From Mesorhabditis belari (taxonomy: Eukaryota; Nematoda; Chromadorea; Rhabditida; Rhabditidae), in NCBI GenBank assembly GCA_958450365.1, contig CAUEEP010000932.1, positions 1,359,501 through 1,423,500 of the forward strand: 64,000 nt of DNA. The letters are read 5' to 3'. The stretch's first letter is position 1. Each line of letters begins with the position of its first letter. The notes under the pieces are model-generated. The model was not told the DNA's origin. It saw nothing but the letters and a program-made list of their open reading frames with translations, and did no database searches. Below, piece after piece: positions 36,001 to 45,459 of the stretch. Position numbers and translations under genes: made by a program.

Positions 36001-36471
36001 GTTTTCTTTAGAGTGGTCGAGGATTTGTGCCCAGACGAGTCATCTCCATCGCTGACTGAGTTTGAGCTGTTGTCGGAAGCGCTTACCGAAGTGGAACAAT
36101 CCATGGAGACGGTGATTTTTTGGGTTTTAAGCGATCCGGATGACACAATAGAAGGGTTCTAAGTTTCCGTTATGCTACGTTAAGCTGAGTTCTGGCTTTG
36201 AGCTTTAGCCGTCATTTTTTAAGTTGTGCCTAAATTAAGCCAGAGTGCGGCAAACCGGTGCTATTAGTTGACAATTTTGAGACATTTCACAGTAGTTTTA
36301 GACCTTAAAACAATCATAGCAGTTAGCAATTTCCCCGAATTCCAGGTTGACGCCGCCCTCTGCGCCCATCATCTCCAAAACGCGCTCAACATTGTCGGCG
36401 AGCTGAGCGGCGCCACCGTCACCGAGGCTATCCTCGATCGCCTCTTCGCGCAATTCTGCATAGGAAAATAG
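30053..36471 (+). CDS. GTPBP3: tRNA modification GTPase GTPBP3/MnmE (mitochondrial), 13 exons, 443 aa
   Basis: With MTO1 it makes the taurinomethyl-type modification at the wobble uridine of mitochondrial tRNAs. N-terminal folate-binding domain: [20 protein letters not shown], then [15 protein letters not shown] and [15 protein letters not shown]. GTPase domain: G1 [10 protein letters not shown]2 region AGTTRDS, G3 DTAGLRE, G4 NKCD. The C-terminus is FCIGK, containing the C-x-GK catalytic cysteine motif of the family. Exons: 30053-30119, 31409-31546, 32430-32565, 32922-33005, 33245-33376, 33804-33943, 34410-34468, 34541-34647, 35079-35133, 35548-35640, 35712-35806, 36012-36111, 36346-36471; all phases agree. 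The first residues already match mature MnmE, so no mitochondrial presequence is visible. Either an upstream exon exists or targeting is unusual. Human GTPBP3 is 492 aa. Confidence 0.95.
30260..31010 (+). repeat. Degenerate tandem array (GCTTTTAGCTTAAAGAGAAC)
   Basis: About 750 bp of 20-22-bp units with many indels fills the first GTPBP3 intron. Confidence 0.9.
31769..32255. mobile_element. Three consecutive foldback elements forming a compound palindrome
   Basis: Hairpin A (31769-31945: TTGCGCAACTC, CATAACTTTCTTCTAAGT), hairpin B (31963-32103: CAGGGTGTCTCAAAATTATC and its inverse) and hairpin C (32106-32255, related to A). GGAAATTAGCC before B is inverted as GGCTAATTTCC after it. Lies in the second GTPBP3 intron. 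Confidence 0.85.
34690..34935. mobile_element. Degenerate foldback element, family of 60168-60440
   Basis: Contains CGTAATGAC, TTTATGCTACAGTGTGCG and a terminal ACTACGCGACTCTACC related to the 60168-60440 element, but more diverged. GTPBP3 intron. Confidence 0.5.
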
Positions 36472-36497
36472 GTTTTTCAATGGACTAAAAGTCTCAA

Positions 36498-36513
36498 AAT
36501 AAATCGATTTATT
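36498..36513. terminator. Palindromic bidirectional poly(A) signal between GTPBP3 and XPNPEP3
   Basis: AATAAATCGATTTATT is a perfect palindrome that reads AATAAA on both strands. It lies 27 nt past the GTPBP3 stop (+) and 145 nt past the XPNPEP3 stop (-), so one site can serve both convergent genes. Confidence 0.65.
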
Positions 36514-36657
36514 CGAAAGCTTATTCGGCACCCGTGCAAAAATTGACAAGGCATAAAGAGAGAAAAACAATAAAAAACAATCAAGAACAATCAAGACTAA
36601 GCTAAAGACACTATTTTACATACAAAGTCGTGTAGAAATCGTATAGAAACGAGAAAA

Positions 36658-39600
36658 TCATTTCCCCATCAACGCCACGATGCTGGCGGTGTCGCGTTGG
36701 CAGGATTCGGTGAGAACACTGGAAAATTTTGTTGAATTTGAACCGATTAAGCAAGCGATTTGATCGATTGAAGCCAAAACACCAAATTCTATTTTTAAAA
36801 GCTTTCAGCGATTCTTAAAATCTATCCTACCAATATCTATTTGACAACCAAAAAGTTTCGTATAAAATTTCCCGTTTTGGGCAGGCTGAAAGGGCTGTTG
36901 TTGTCATGGTTTTTGGCTTTCAGAACGTCTCTTAGAATGGCTGAATCTCATTAAAATCCACCAGATTCCACTCTCGGTTTTCACCACGTCGTCCTCGATT
37001 CGGTAACCGATTCCGCGGAACTCTTTCGGCACAACCCGGTTCGTCGCTTGCACGTAGACACCTGAAGGAAGCGATTTATTCAAGAACATTCAACTGAAAC
37101 AACAAAAAAAAACAAAAAACAAAGAAAATTTGGTACTACGACAGTTTTTCAGGGAGGGGCTCAATTTTTTTTCCCTTTAAAAGTGCTTTTTCTAGGCCGG
37201 TTTTTTTTGCGCAGATTACGAATTTCATAGTTGGAAGCTTGGGAAAATGCGGTTTAGAGGCTTTTAGAGCGACTTTTAGAGGCGCCGTCTCTATAAGTGT
37301 TCCTTCACTGTAATGTTCCTCTACATATAAGAAAGGGTTCCAAAAAAAAAAGTTTAATGAGCCTTTTCCTGTTCAAAAAGACTTTTTGTCCGAGTTAATT
37401 TCAAGTCCTACGTGCAATTAATTGCAATTACCAAAATTCGAGTAGAAAATTTTCAAATAAAAATTTCTAAAAAAAAATTTTTGCGAAATTTTCACCTACA
37501 AATTGGTGAAAAATCATAAAAAATTTCGAAATTTTTACTTTTTAAAATCTATTTTTGTTATTTTCATGTTTAAATAACCCTAAGAAAGCGGTTTTTGCAT
37601 GTTTAAAAAAAACATCAAATCTTTCGAGGCCTTAGACGGGTTCTCCTTACAGAAGCCAGCAGCGAAGTACACTGTAGAGGCAGGGGACTTTGGGTCCTCG
37701 AAAGTCTAAAAGGCATTTTCCCAAGCTTCTGTGATTGACTATGAACTATGAAATTCGTAATCTAATCGTAATCGTAAAAAAAACACTAGGAAAGCACTTT
37801 TGAAGAAAAACAATTGCCCCCCTCCCCGCTCAACTATCGTAGTACCGAAAATTTCTCTAAAACTAGCGCGCCCGTCGAACTAACTGCAGTCTCGCTTAGA
37901 CTTTTTACTTATACTTTTCTTTCCAAGATACTTTTCAAGGGTTTATCGGTATCAATAACTTCTCGATAACCAATTTTCAATTGTTTCATTTCAATTGTTT
38001 CATTTCAATTGTTCGCCATCAATCACCACATATCATTTATGACAAAAAGCCCGGCTTACCTGGCTCAATTGTGAAAACGGTTCCCGGTTGCACTGGAATG
38101 TGCTTCTCCATCGTTTCACAATCGTGTACATCCATTCCGAGATAATGCGAAACATGATGCGGGCAAAGGAGTTGAGCTTCCTGAAAAAGCTTTAACGTTG
38201 ATAACGTCAATGTCTTTAACGTCAATGCCTTTAATGTCAATGTCTTTAACGTCAATCCCTTTAACGTCAATGTCTTTAATGTCAAGTAGATTTTCAACGA
38301 TATTCATTTCAAATAGTCACCGATCTTTGAGAATCATGTATTTCACAAAACAAACAAAACAACAAAAACGCGAACCTTTGCCAACTCTTGACCACTCAAT
38401 CCATCCGGTAAAACGCCAGCATCGGTCATTGCCGCCGCCAAGAACTCGATCATTTTTTGGAAAAGATTCGAAAGAGATATCTAAAAATGAGAGTTATCTA
38501 AAATCATTGATTTCTTCAAAAATTCTCAAATCACTCACTTGTTCAACTGAATTCGCATAAACCAATAGATTCGTTTGCACTAAATTGAGCGCCTCATAAA
38601 GCACGCGTTGCGAATCCGACCATTCACCAGAGACCGGGAAACACCTGAATTTATGAGATAACGACTTTCACAACCCAATGGAAACAGTCTTCAAATCCGC
38701 CTTAGCAAGAGTACTTCAAAAATTACCGTGTAATATCAGAAACGTATCCCTCCGCATCACATCCAGCGTCGACGAGTACCGTATCTCCATTGTGCAACGA
38801 CGCGTTGTTATCCATATAGTGAATCACGTTCGCTCGAGCACCGCCAGCGATCACCGGCATGTAGGCAAGATTCTAAGAAAAAAGAAAATATATTATTTTT
38901 CTAATAAACAGCTATCAAAAGGTTAACTTTCAACAGTTTAACTGTCAAATTTGTTAATTCTCCTTTTTCTGATTTAACATTGCGATTTCCACTAGTACTT
39001 GTGACTTAATGAGTACACTTAATGAGTACATTATTTCATGAGTACACTTAATGATTACATTACTTCATGAGTACAACTTAATGAGTACATTACTTAATGA
39101 GTACATTACTTAAGGAGTACATTACTTAACGACTTCATGAGGGACAATCCGATGCATTTAACAAATAATCCATCGTGTTTCATAGAAAGATCTGCAACAA
39201 TGTACAGTAAAAGGAAAAATCTGTAAAATCTGTAAAGTTTTCCAAACACTAACTACTTACTTACTATGGATCGTTGTTTATTTATCACCGAATTTCAAAA
39301 GTAACACCATTTATTTACCACCTAGACATAGCAAATTTTTCGCTGTTTTCGAATATCTAATATCGAATATCCGAATACCAAAGTTCAGGCTCGAACCAGG
39401 GCCAAAAAAAGCCTCGAACCAGGGCCTAGCGCATTTACCACTTGACCACGATTACATATCGTTGACGGACGATCGCTTGATACTTGTGCGATCAGATAAA
39501 TAGCGTAAAACGCAAAAACTGCTTTTTTTTCCACACAAAAACAACTTCAAAAGGATTTAAATCGAAAATTTTCCCGTTTACACAAAAACAATCTAAATAT

Positions 39601-42351
39601 TCGGAAAGGGCAACGAAAAATTTTGCTACAAAATAGGCTTCAAAACTCGGTGTTAAATAAACAACGATCCCTAGTTAAGTGACCGCTTTAGAGTGTGCCC
39701 CGACTCCTGTAGACCTAAGGGTTTAAGGCAGCTACCGCCACCTCGTATAAACTGGTATTTTACAGTAACCCCCTATAACATGAGCCAACTACCGTAGCTT
39801 AGTTGGCTCGGCTTTACGGCTATCAGTTTTGTCTTTGTAGAGAGTTGAGGGTTGTCTTATAGGTTTACTCTGTACAGGGTTCACCAGAATTACGGCTACA
39901 CCTTTTTCAGCATATTGCATGCCAAAAGTCGGAAACAATTTTTAAAAAAACCCTAAATTTTATATAGAGGAATTGAAGCCTCAATTCTTGCCTACATTTC
40001 TGTACCAAAAGATCGCCGATTAGAGTTTTGCAGTCGATTTTTGCCGTCTCTCAAACGAGTCCAATCCGACCAGTCTCGGCGCAGCTGTAAATTTGTTGCT
40101 CTGAAAAATCGGCTGCAAAATCGGCTGCAAAACTTCAATCAAAAATCTTTTGTTACAGAAATATAGGTAAGAATTCAGGCTTCATTTCTCTTCATAATAT
40201 TTCGGGTTTTTGAATTGATTGAAGCTTTTGGTATGCAATCTGCTGAAAAAGGTATAACCGTAATTCTGGCGAACCCTGTAGAAACGTCGATTTGTGCTGT
40301 AAACTGATAAACTTGTTCAAAGTTTGAGAAAGTTTGTAAGTCAAAGAAAAAAATCCTCACAAACCTCAGCTCCTCTTTTGCGCGCCTCAAACTCCAAACG
40401 TCCACGGATCTCATTTTCATTTGTGACTTCCCTCGACTCAGCGATCATCGCCGTCATCATTTGTGCACCCAGCGTGCACACATGACTCATGCAAGCGAGC
40501 TCAGTCGATGATTTGACGACTCTAAACGGGTAAACATTAATAACCAACAATAGCATTTTAACATTAACAACCAATAGCATTTTAACATTAATAACCAATC
40601 CTGCTCAATGAATGCCTTAAAAGGGCTTAAAATCTTAAAAACTTAAACAATAAGATTTAAAACACAAAAAGCACACCTTAATTTGTGTAATTCTCTTCGC
40701 AATGGTGTCATCGAAGCACCACCGGTGAACAGAGCCTAAAAATCGACAATCTTTCGGTGGTTAGGCGATTCTTCAACATTGTCTCATTTAAAAGTGAAGA
40801 AAAAAAAAGACTCCTTCACCTTGACATCCGACGACCAATCCGACTCAAGATCGTAGCAAAGAAAAGCTCTAAAGAGGAGAATCATTCTAGCATTGATATT
40901 CCTTTTAAAACTCACCCACTAACCATCTTCTCAAGTCGTTTCGGGAATTGTTCAACGGAGACAATTTCTTCGCATCCACTCGTTTTCCCCAGCTCATCAT
41001 CACTCAGCGAAGGGCCCTAAAGTCGAATTTAGTTATGAAATCCTTAAAACGTCACGAAATCCTTAAAACTAAGTTAAATTAAAGTAAATTAAAGTAAAAA
41101 GCAAATCCACTCACATCCCAGAGCTCCTCGTGAGCAGTGCGTTTTCGCAGAAACAACAACGAGTCGATTTTATTCTCCTTTGAAGCGTGAATAGTGTAAA
41201 AAGCATCCGGACTTGTCACCCCGGATAAGTAGCGAAAATTCGAGCACCTGAAGTCAATGAGTTCGTTTGAAAGTCATGAAAATCTTAAAAGCAATACGAC
41301 TATCTAGCTATGAATGCGGAAAACTCACTGTCGATACGTGCCCGCTACATCAGGTCCCGTGTAGTACTTGCGAGCGCCTAAATCGAGAAAAGAATTGGCT
41401 CAATTTTGGCTCAGTGACTCAGTTTGAAAAAGGGTTACACAAAAATTGAATCCTATTTTTTACCCACTCGGCCACGACGACACTTTTTTTTGACACTGAC
41501 AATATCGTAAAAATCGAAGAATGGCTTAAAATTTTAAATGTGTTTGCAAAAAAAAAAACTATTACTCATTCGCAAAAAGATTTTACCATCGTGTTCAGCG
41601 TAGTCGATATCTTGATTTTCGTCAATGTCGTTTTGTCTTGATTTTCAGGTCAAGTTCCTATCACCAGGTCTGGTCATTGATCATGTATTGATCATCGATC
41701 ATTGATCATGATATCAGATTATGTAAGGTCAATTTTACAATTTAGTAGACAAATATCGATTGGTCTGGCAGAGCCAGGTTAGTCCAATACAAATATCCGG
41801 TCTAGTGACTCGTAAAAACACTCAATTTTGGCATGACATCAAGGTAAGATCTAGCTTTTTGAAATCGGTAATTCATGAGGCGTTCATTGAGTTAGAGATG
41901 ACTACTAGTAATCATTTGGAGTAACTTTCAGCGTAGCTTTCACAAAAACCGCGATTAGCCAATACTTGATGCCCTTTCCTTGAAAACTATTTGTCCATTT
42001 GTCTATTTATCTATTTACCTATTTGTTTATCTGTTTAGAAACTCGTTTGCCATATCATCAACAATCTTTCAGCAAAAGTCTATCCGATAACTTTACAACT
42101 GAACAAACGAACAAACTTTTAAAAACCAAACGAGTATTCAGTTCTTTCATTTTTACTTCAAAATTCGTACCTTTCAAAACGATGAGCACATCTTTTTCTT
42201 TTGCCTGTGGATGATCTCGTCGAATCTTCTCGATGAGCCGCTCTCTTCTCGTCGCAAATTCCTGATCGGGGATTTTCTGCGGTTGATTCGCCCACACCTT
42301 CCTTTCAGTCAACAATCGGCACGCTGTTGACGAGAATCTTCGTATCAACAT
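36658..42351 (-). CDS. XPNPEP3: Xaa-Pro aminopeptidase 3 (XPNPEP3 / ICP55-type), 12 exons, 436 aa
   Basis: Mitochondrial aminopeptidase P of the M24 family, which trims N-terminal residues after presequence removal. The N-terminus [14 protein letters not shown] is basic and Ser-rich, like a matrix-targeting signal. The N-domain has [20 protein letters not shown] and TAHEELWDG. The catalytic pita-bread fold keeps all five metal ligands: Asp in VLVDAGC, Asp in YVSDITR, His in [15 protein letters not shown], Glu in TIEPG and Glu in RIEDDVV. Exons from 5': 42171-42351, 41329-41377, 41115-41247, 40924-41016, 40677-40735, 40365-40521, 38727-38872, 38539-38644, 38376-38480, 38060-38180, 36962-37061, 36658-36718 (TGA). 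All phases join. It is the last gene of the proposed operon, 230 bp behind the SDR gene. One intron carries a foldback element (39880-40283). An exon reading on from 36962 would give a different tail; the 36658 exon is preferred because it matches family C-termini. Confidence 0.93.
39411..39450 (-). repeat. Truncated tRNA-like fragment in an XPNPEP3 intron
   Basis: Minus strand TGGTCAAGTGG (A-box like) is followed by GGTTCGAGGC, a damaged B box, only about 16 nt later. Partial tRNA-derived remnant. Confidence 0.3.
39880..40283. mobile_element. Foldback element in an XPNPEP3 intron
   Basis: Ends TACAGGGTTC(A/G)CCAGAATTACGG and its inverse near 40255-40280. The arms contain TTTTTCAGCATATTGCATGCC, AGGCTTCA-type and TTTCTGTA(A/C)CAAAAGAT words repeated in inverse order. 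Confidence 0.8.
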
Positions 42352-42358
42352 AAAGTTT

Positions 42359-42368
42359 CTAAAAAAAA
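42359..42368 (-). promoter_or_regulatory. Predicted trans-splice acceptor of XPNPEP3
   Basis: On the minus strand a T-tract ending in TTTTTTAG stops 7 nt before the ATG, with no coding exon needed upstream. In the proposed operon this would be an SL2-type acceptor. Inferred from position only. Confidence 0.5.
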
Positions 42369-42581
42369 CAATAAACAATAAAGTCTAAAAGCAATATTTT
42401 CCAGAAACTGATGACTTTTTCAAAGTCTAAAACGTTAAAAACCAAGGATTGAGCAATCTTTATAAAAGTACCGAAGAAAGATTCGAATTCAAAAGTACCG
42501 AAGAATGTACAACAGAGCAAAAAGATAATAATAACAATAATAATAATATGATACAAATTTTTCTAGGTAACAACGTTACAC

Positions 42582-44225
42582 TCAAAATCTAACTTGTACT
42601 CCGCCGCTGAGCACTAAATTCTCGGCGGTGATGTACTTGGCTCGCGGGGATATCAGAAATTCGACCGCGTTTGCCACGTCTTTCGGTTTTCCCGGTCGCC
42701 CGAGCGGGATCATTTGCGATATCGACTCGTGCGCCTGAAATTATAAGTTAACATGAAAGTTTACATGAAAATGAACAGGTTTTTAAAATTTTAAGTATCC
42801 CAAGCTCGATTATATTATCAATTTTCCTAGCTTTTTGCCCAAAAGTGAATAAAATATTGAACAATAAAGAAGTAAGCCGTTTGAAACAAATTTTTAGAGT
42901 CACTGAGAGTCCGTAAAGATCTTTTCGAGTCCACAAAGAGCTTTTAAAACCACTTTAACTTGATTTGCCTAGCTTAACTCTATGAAACTTCACTTGCCTC
43001 AGCTTTTCTTTGCTCATCCTCGCCGAGATCTCGTCGATTCGAGTCCCAAACAGCCGACGATCCGTCACCTAGGCATTTGAATCAGTAATCAGCTTGCAGC
43101 AACCCTCACCATCAATCATTCCCGAGATCACCGCATTCACACGAACACCACTTTGCGCTCCACTCTCAGCAACTGCCTAAATAAATGGCATATTTTGATT
43201 ATTTCAACGATATTTTAAAAACCAGCTGAACAAAAGTCATTTATCCACTTTAGTTAGCGCCAAGACGGCTGACGAGGCGACACTGTACACTCCAATGTCG
43301 AGCATCGGCTGGAAACCCGCAATTGAGCCGAAAAACACGATGCTTCCGTTTCTAAAAGACTAAATTCAATTACAAGAATAGTCGTTAATCCCTGTAAGCT
43401 GATAACTGATCTTTTCAAACGTTAACTTACTTCGATTTCGCCAAATACGGCAATCCCTGTTGCACTATCCGGAAAGGTGTGGTGACGAATTGAGTGAAAG
43501 TCTAAAAAGTTGATAAATGGATAAAAAAACTCTTTCGAAATCACTTTATCAAGCGCTCCGGCGCACGTCTCGACAATCGTCCCAGCACCATGAAACTGAT
43601 TTTGTCCCGGCACAACGATTAGGCTGTCAATTTGTCCGATTGATGAGGCGACCTAAAGCAAGGAAAAAAAAAACTAAAAAAAAGTACCAAGTTGCTTTTC
43701 CTATAACATAAATGTAAGCTAAGCAATTACGAGAATTCAAGCACAAACCTTTTCGAATAATTTCTGCCGATGATCGGGTCGATTTAGGTCAACTTCCACG
43801 GGAATCACCTCTCGGCCTGGCTAAAGCTACATTTAAGGTGGCTTTTAAAGTATCTCAAAGTATATAAAGCTCAAGGTGAAGGTGTATCAGAAAAAAATTT
43901 CTCTTCAAAATTTGTGTACCTTTCGAAATCGATTCTCAACACCATCCAGTAGACTTTTGCTGTCAGCCGCTGCGACTCTGAAAGGAAAAAGATTTATACT
44001 TTCCGTTTAATAATCCTAGTGACTAAAACTGACATAGAAGAAATTAGCAGCTAAGAGCTTTACACAGATTCATGTCATGAATATTTTGCTGTTCGTGCGT
44101 TAACGTACCAAGAAGAAGCCAACATCAAAGAGTAAGAAATACCTGTATCCAAGAAAGCCAAGCCGCTCAACAATTGCTCTCCCAAGCGGACTCACTGCTC
44201 CAGTCACTAGCGCGCACTGAGTCAT
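42582..44225 (-). CDS. Divergent short-chain dehydrogenase/reductase, likely catalytically impaired, 9 exons, 261 aa
   Basis: Classical SDR length and order. Exons from 5': 44143-44225, 43920-43977, 43749-43820, 43545-43652, 43431-43501, 43249-43351, 43110-43176, 42998-43068, 42582-42734 (TGA), all in phase. Visible parts are the Rossmann start CALVTGAVSPLGRAIVERL, PVEVDLNRPDH, FFGSIAGFQ with the catalytic-type Ser, GVYSVASSAVLALTK, VRVNAVISGMID, IPLGRPGKPKDVANAVEFL and a terminal LSGG. It resembles DHRS4-type enzymes. Key residues deviate: TGxxxGxG reads TGAVSPLG, the NAG motif region reads VVPG, and YxxxK reads YSVAS, with Ser in place of the catalytic Lys. The intron after 42998 uses a GC donor (GAG|GCAAGT). 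The ATG has no AG acceptor within 40 nt upstream, so the start is less certain than the body. Confidence 0.85.
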
Positions 44226-44483
44226 TACCGAAATATGAAATTGTTGTCCAGAAGTTTAGTTTCAAAGTTATTTAGAGTAAGAAAACGAATTTCCACTCAT
44301 CAAACTGGATTTGTAGTGCTTAAGTCAACAATTAAGGTAGCTGATAAAATTTCTTTCCAAACCATAAACATTTTAACCGTCTCCTTTAGGTGTGCTTTTA
44401 TTAAAATCTTTTCCTTATGAAACATTTATTGAATTTGCAATTTCAATTGTCAAAATAGAGATCAATAAATACATAATTGACAA

Positions 44484-45280
44484 TTAGAAAAGTGAATCCA
44501 TATTTCCGCGGCTTGTTTGCTTGAAGAGGTAAGGGTCCATTCGACTGCTGATATCTTTTGATCGTACTCCCGAGGGTCCATCGGCCGCCGCGGCGCTACC
44601 CACCACTTTCTTCACGCCTTTCATCCCCTTCGAGGAGGCTTTGGTGTTAAATTTATGCCAACTTGACTTCTCGGTTTCTTTGGCTTGATCCAATTCTTTT
44701 CGTTTCATGTCCTTCTTCAATGACTTCAGTCGCTTGCGCTCTCTTTCCGCCTGCCATTCCTTTTGATTCGCTCCCGCTGGTGCTTGGCCACCTCGTCGAT
44801 TATCGAATACGCTCTTTTCCTGGTGTGGAGCCGGTCGAAGAGATGTTAATTCCACCAAAACTTGTTGCTTGTTTCCGAGGAAAGTCACTGAAGCCGTCGA
44901 TCCAGAAATACCGTCAATGATCGCAGCGTAGTATTGCCCGTTTGTTCCCTTGGCCAACACCCGTTCGCCCATCCTCCATTCGCGACCCGAAGACGAGGGA
45001 TCGGCTTCAGCTTTTCGCTCGGTTTGTTCGGCGGCAACGATTTCCTTCTGCAGAGCGATCACTTCTTGTAGATCTCCTTTCAACTTGAGCAGCTCCTCGT
45101 TGTTTGAATCCTTTAGCAAGGCGGCTTCTACCTAAAATTCGACGTATAGTCCGTTTGTGGTAATTCTAACATCAATTGACTATACTACACTTCACAAACA
45201 TTGCCAGTACACTTTACAAATACAAATATTACCTGCTCTAATTGAAGTTTAAAATTCGCTAACTCGTCACTGGCCGACAT
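44484..45280 (-). CDS. SMNDC1: SMNDC1 / SPF30 survival-motor-neuron-domain splicing factor, 2 exons, 231 aa
   Basis: Nuclear splicing factor needed for tri-snRNP joining; its Tudor domain binds symmetric dimethyl-arginine on Sm proteins. Exons are 45233-45280 (MSASDELANFKLQLEQ) and 44484-45131. An N-terminal coiled coil rich in E, L and K is followed by the Tudor domain at about residues 62-110 (WRMGERVLAK, QYYAAIIDGI, ASVTFLGN, VLVELTSLRP), which supplies aromatic-cage candidates W, Y, Y and F. The tail is basic (RERKRLKSLKKDMKRKE), then SSWHKF, ending in a conserved-looking MDPYLFK segment. Length fits the human protein (238 aa). A TTTAG acceptor lies 12 nt before the ATG. It sits 179 bp after the UBAP2L stop and 258 bp before the SDR start, all on the minus strand. 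Confidence 0.95.
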
Positions 45281-45292
45281 CTCTTTAACAGT

Positions 45293-45300
45293 CTAAAGTT
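45293..45300 (-). promoter_or_regulatory. Predicted trans-splice acceptor of SMNDC1
   Basis: Minus-strand AACTTTAG ends 12 nt upstream of the ATG, inside a 179-bp intercistronic gap. This is consistent with processing of a downstream operon gene. Confidence 0.45.
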
Positions 45301-45459
45301 AAAACTTAAATCCTGTCGAAACAACATCTCAAATTCCAAAAGTAAACATTTTAGCAGCAACTTTATAATGCATTTATTTATAAAAAATGGAAATGTATCA
45401 AAATATTTATTAACAAAAATTCAAAACATGAGATTTCAAAGCGTTTGGAGAGGAATCAA

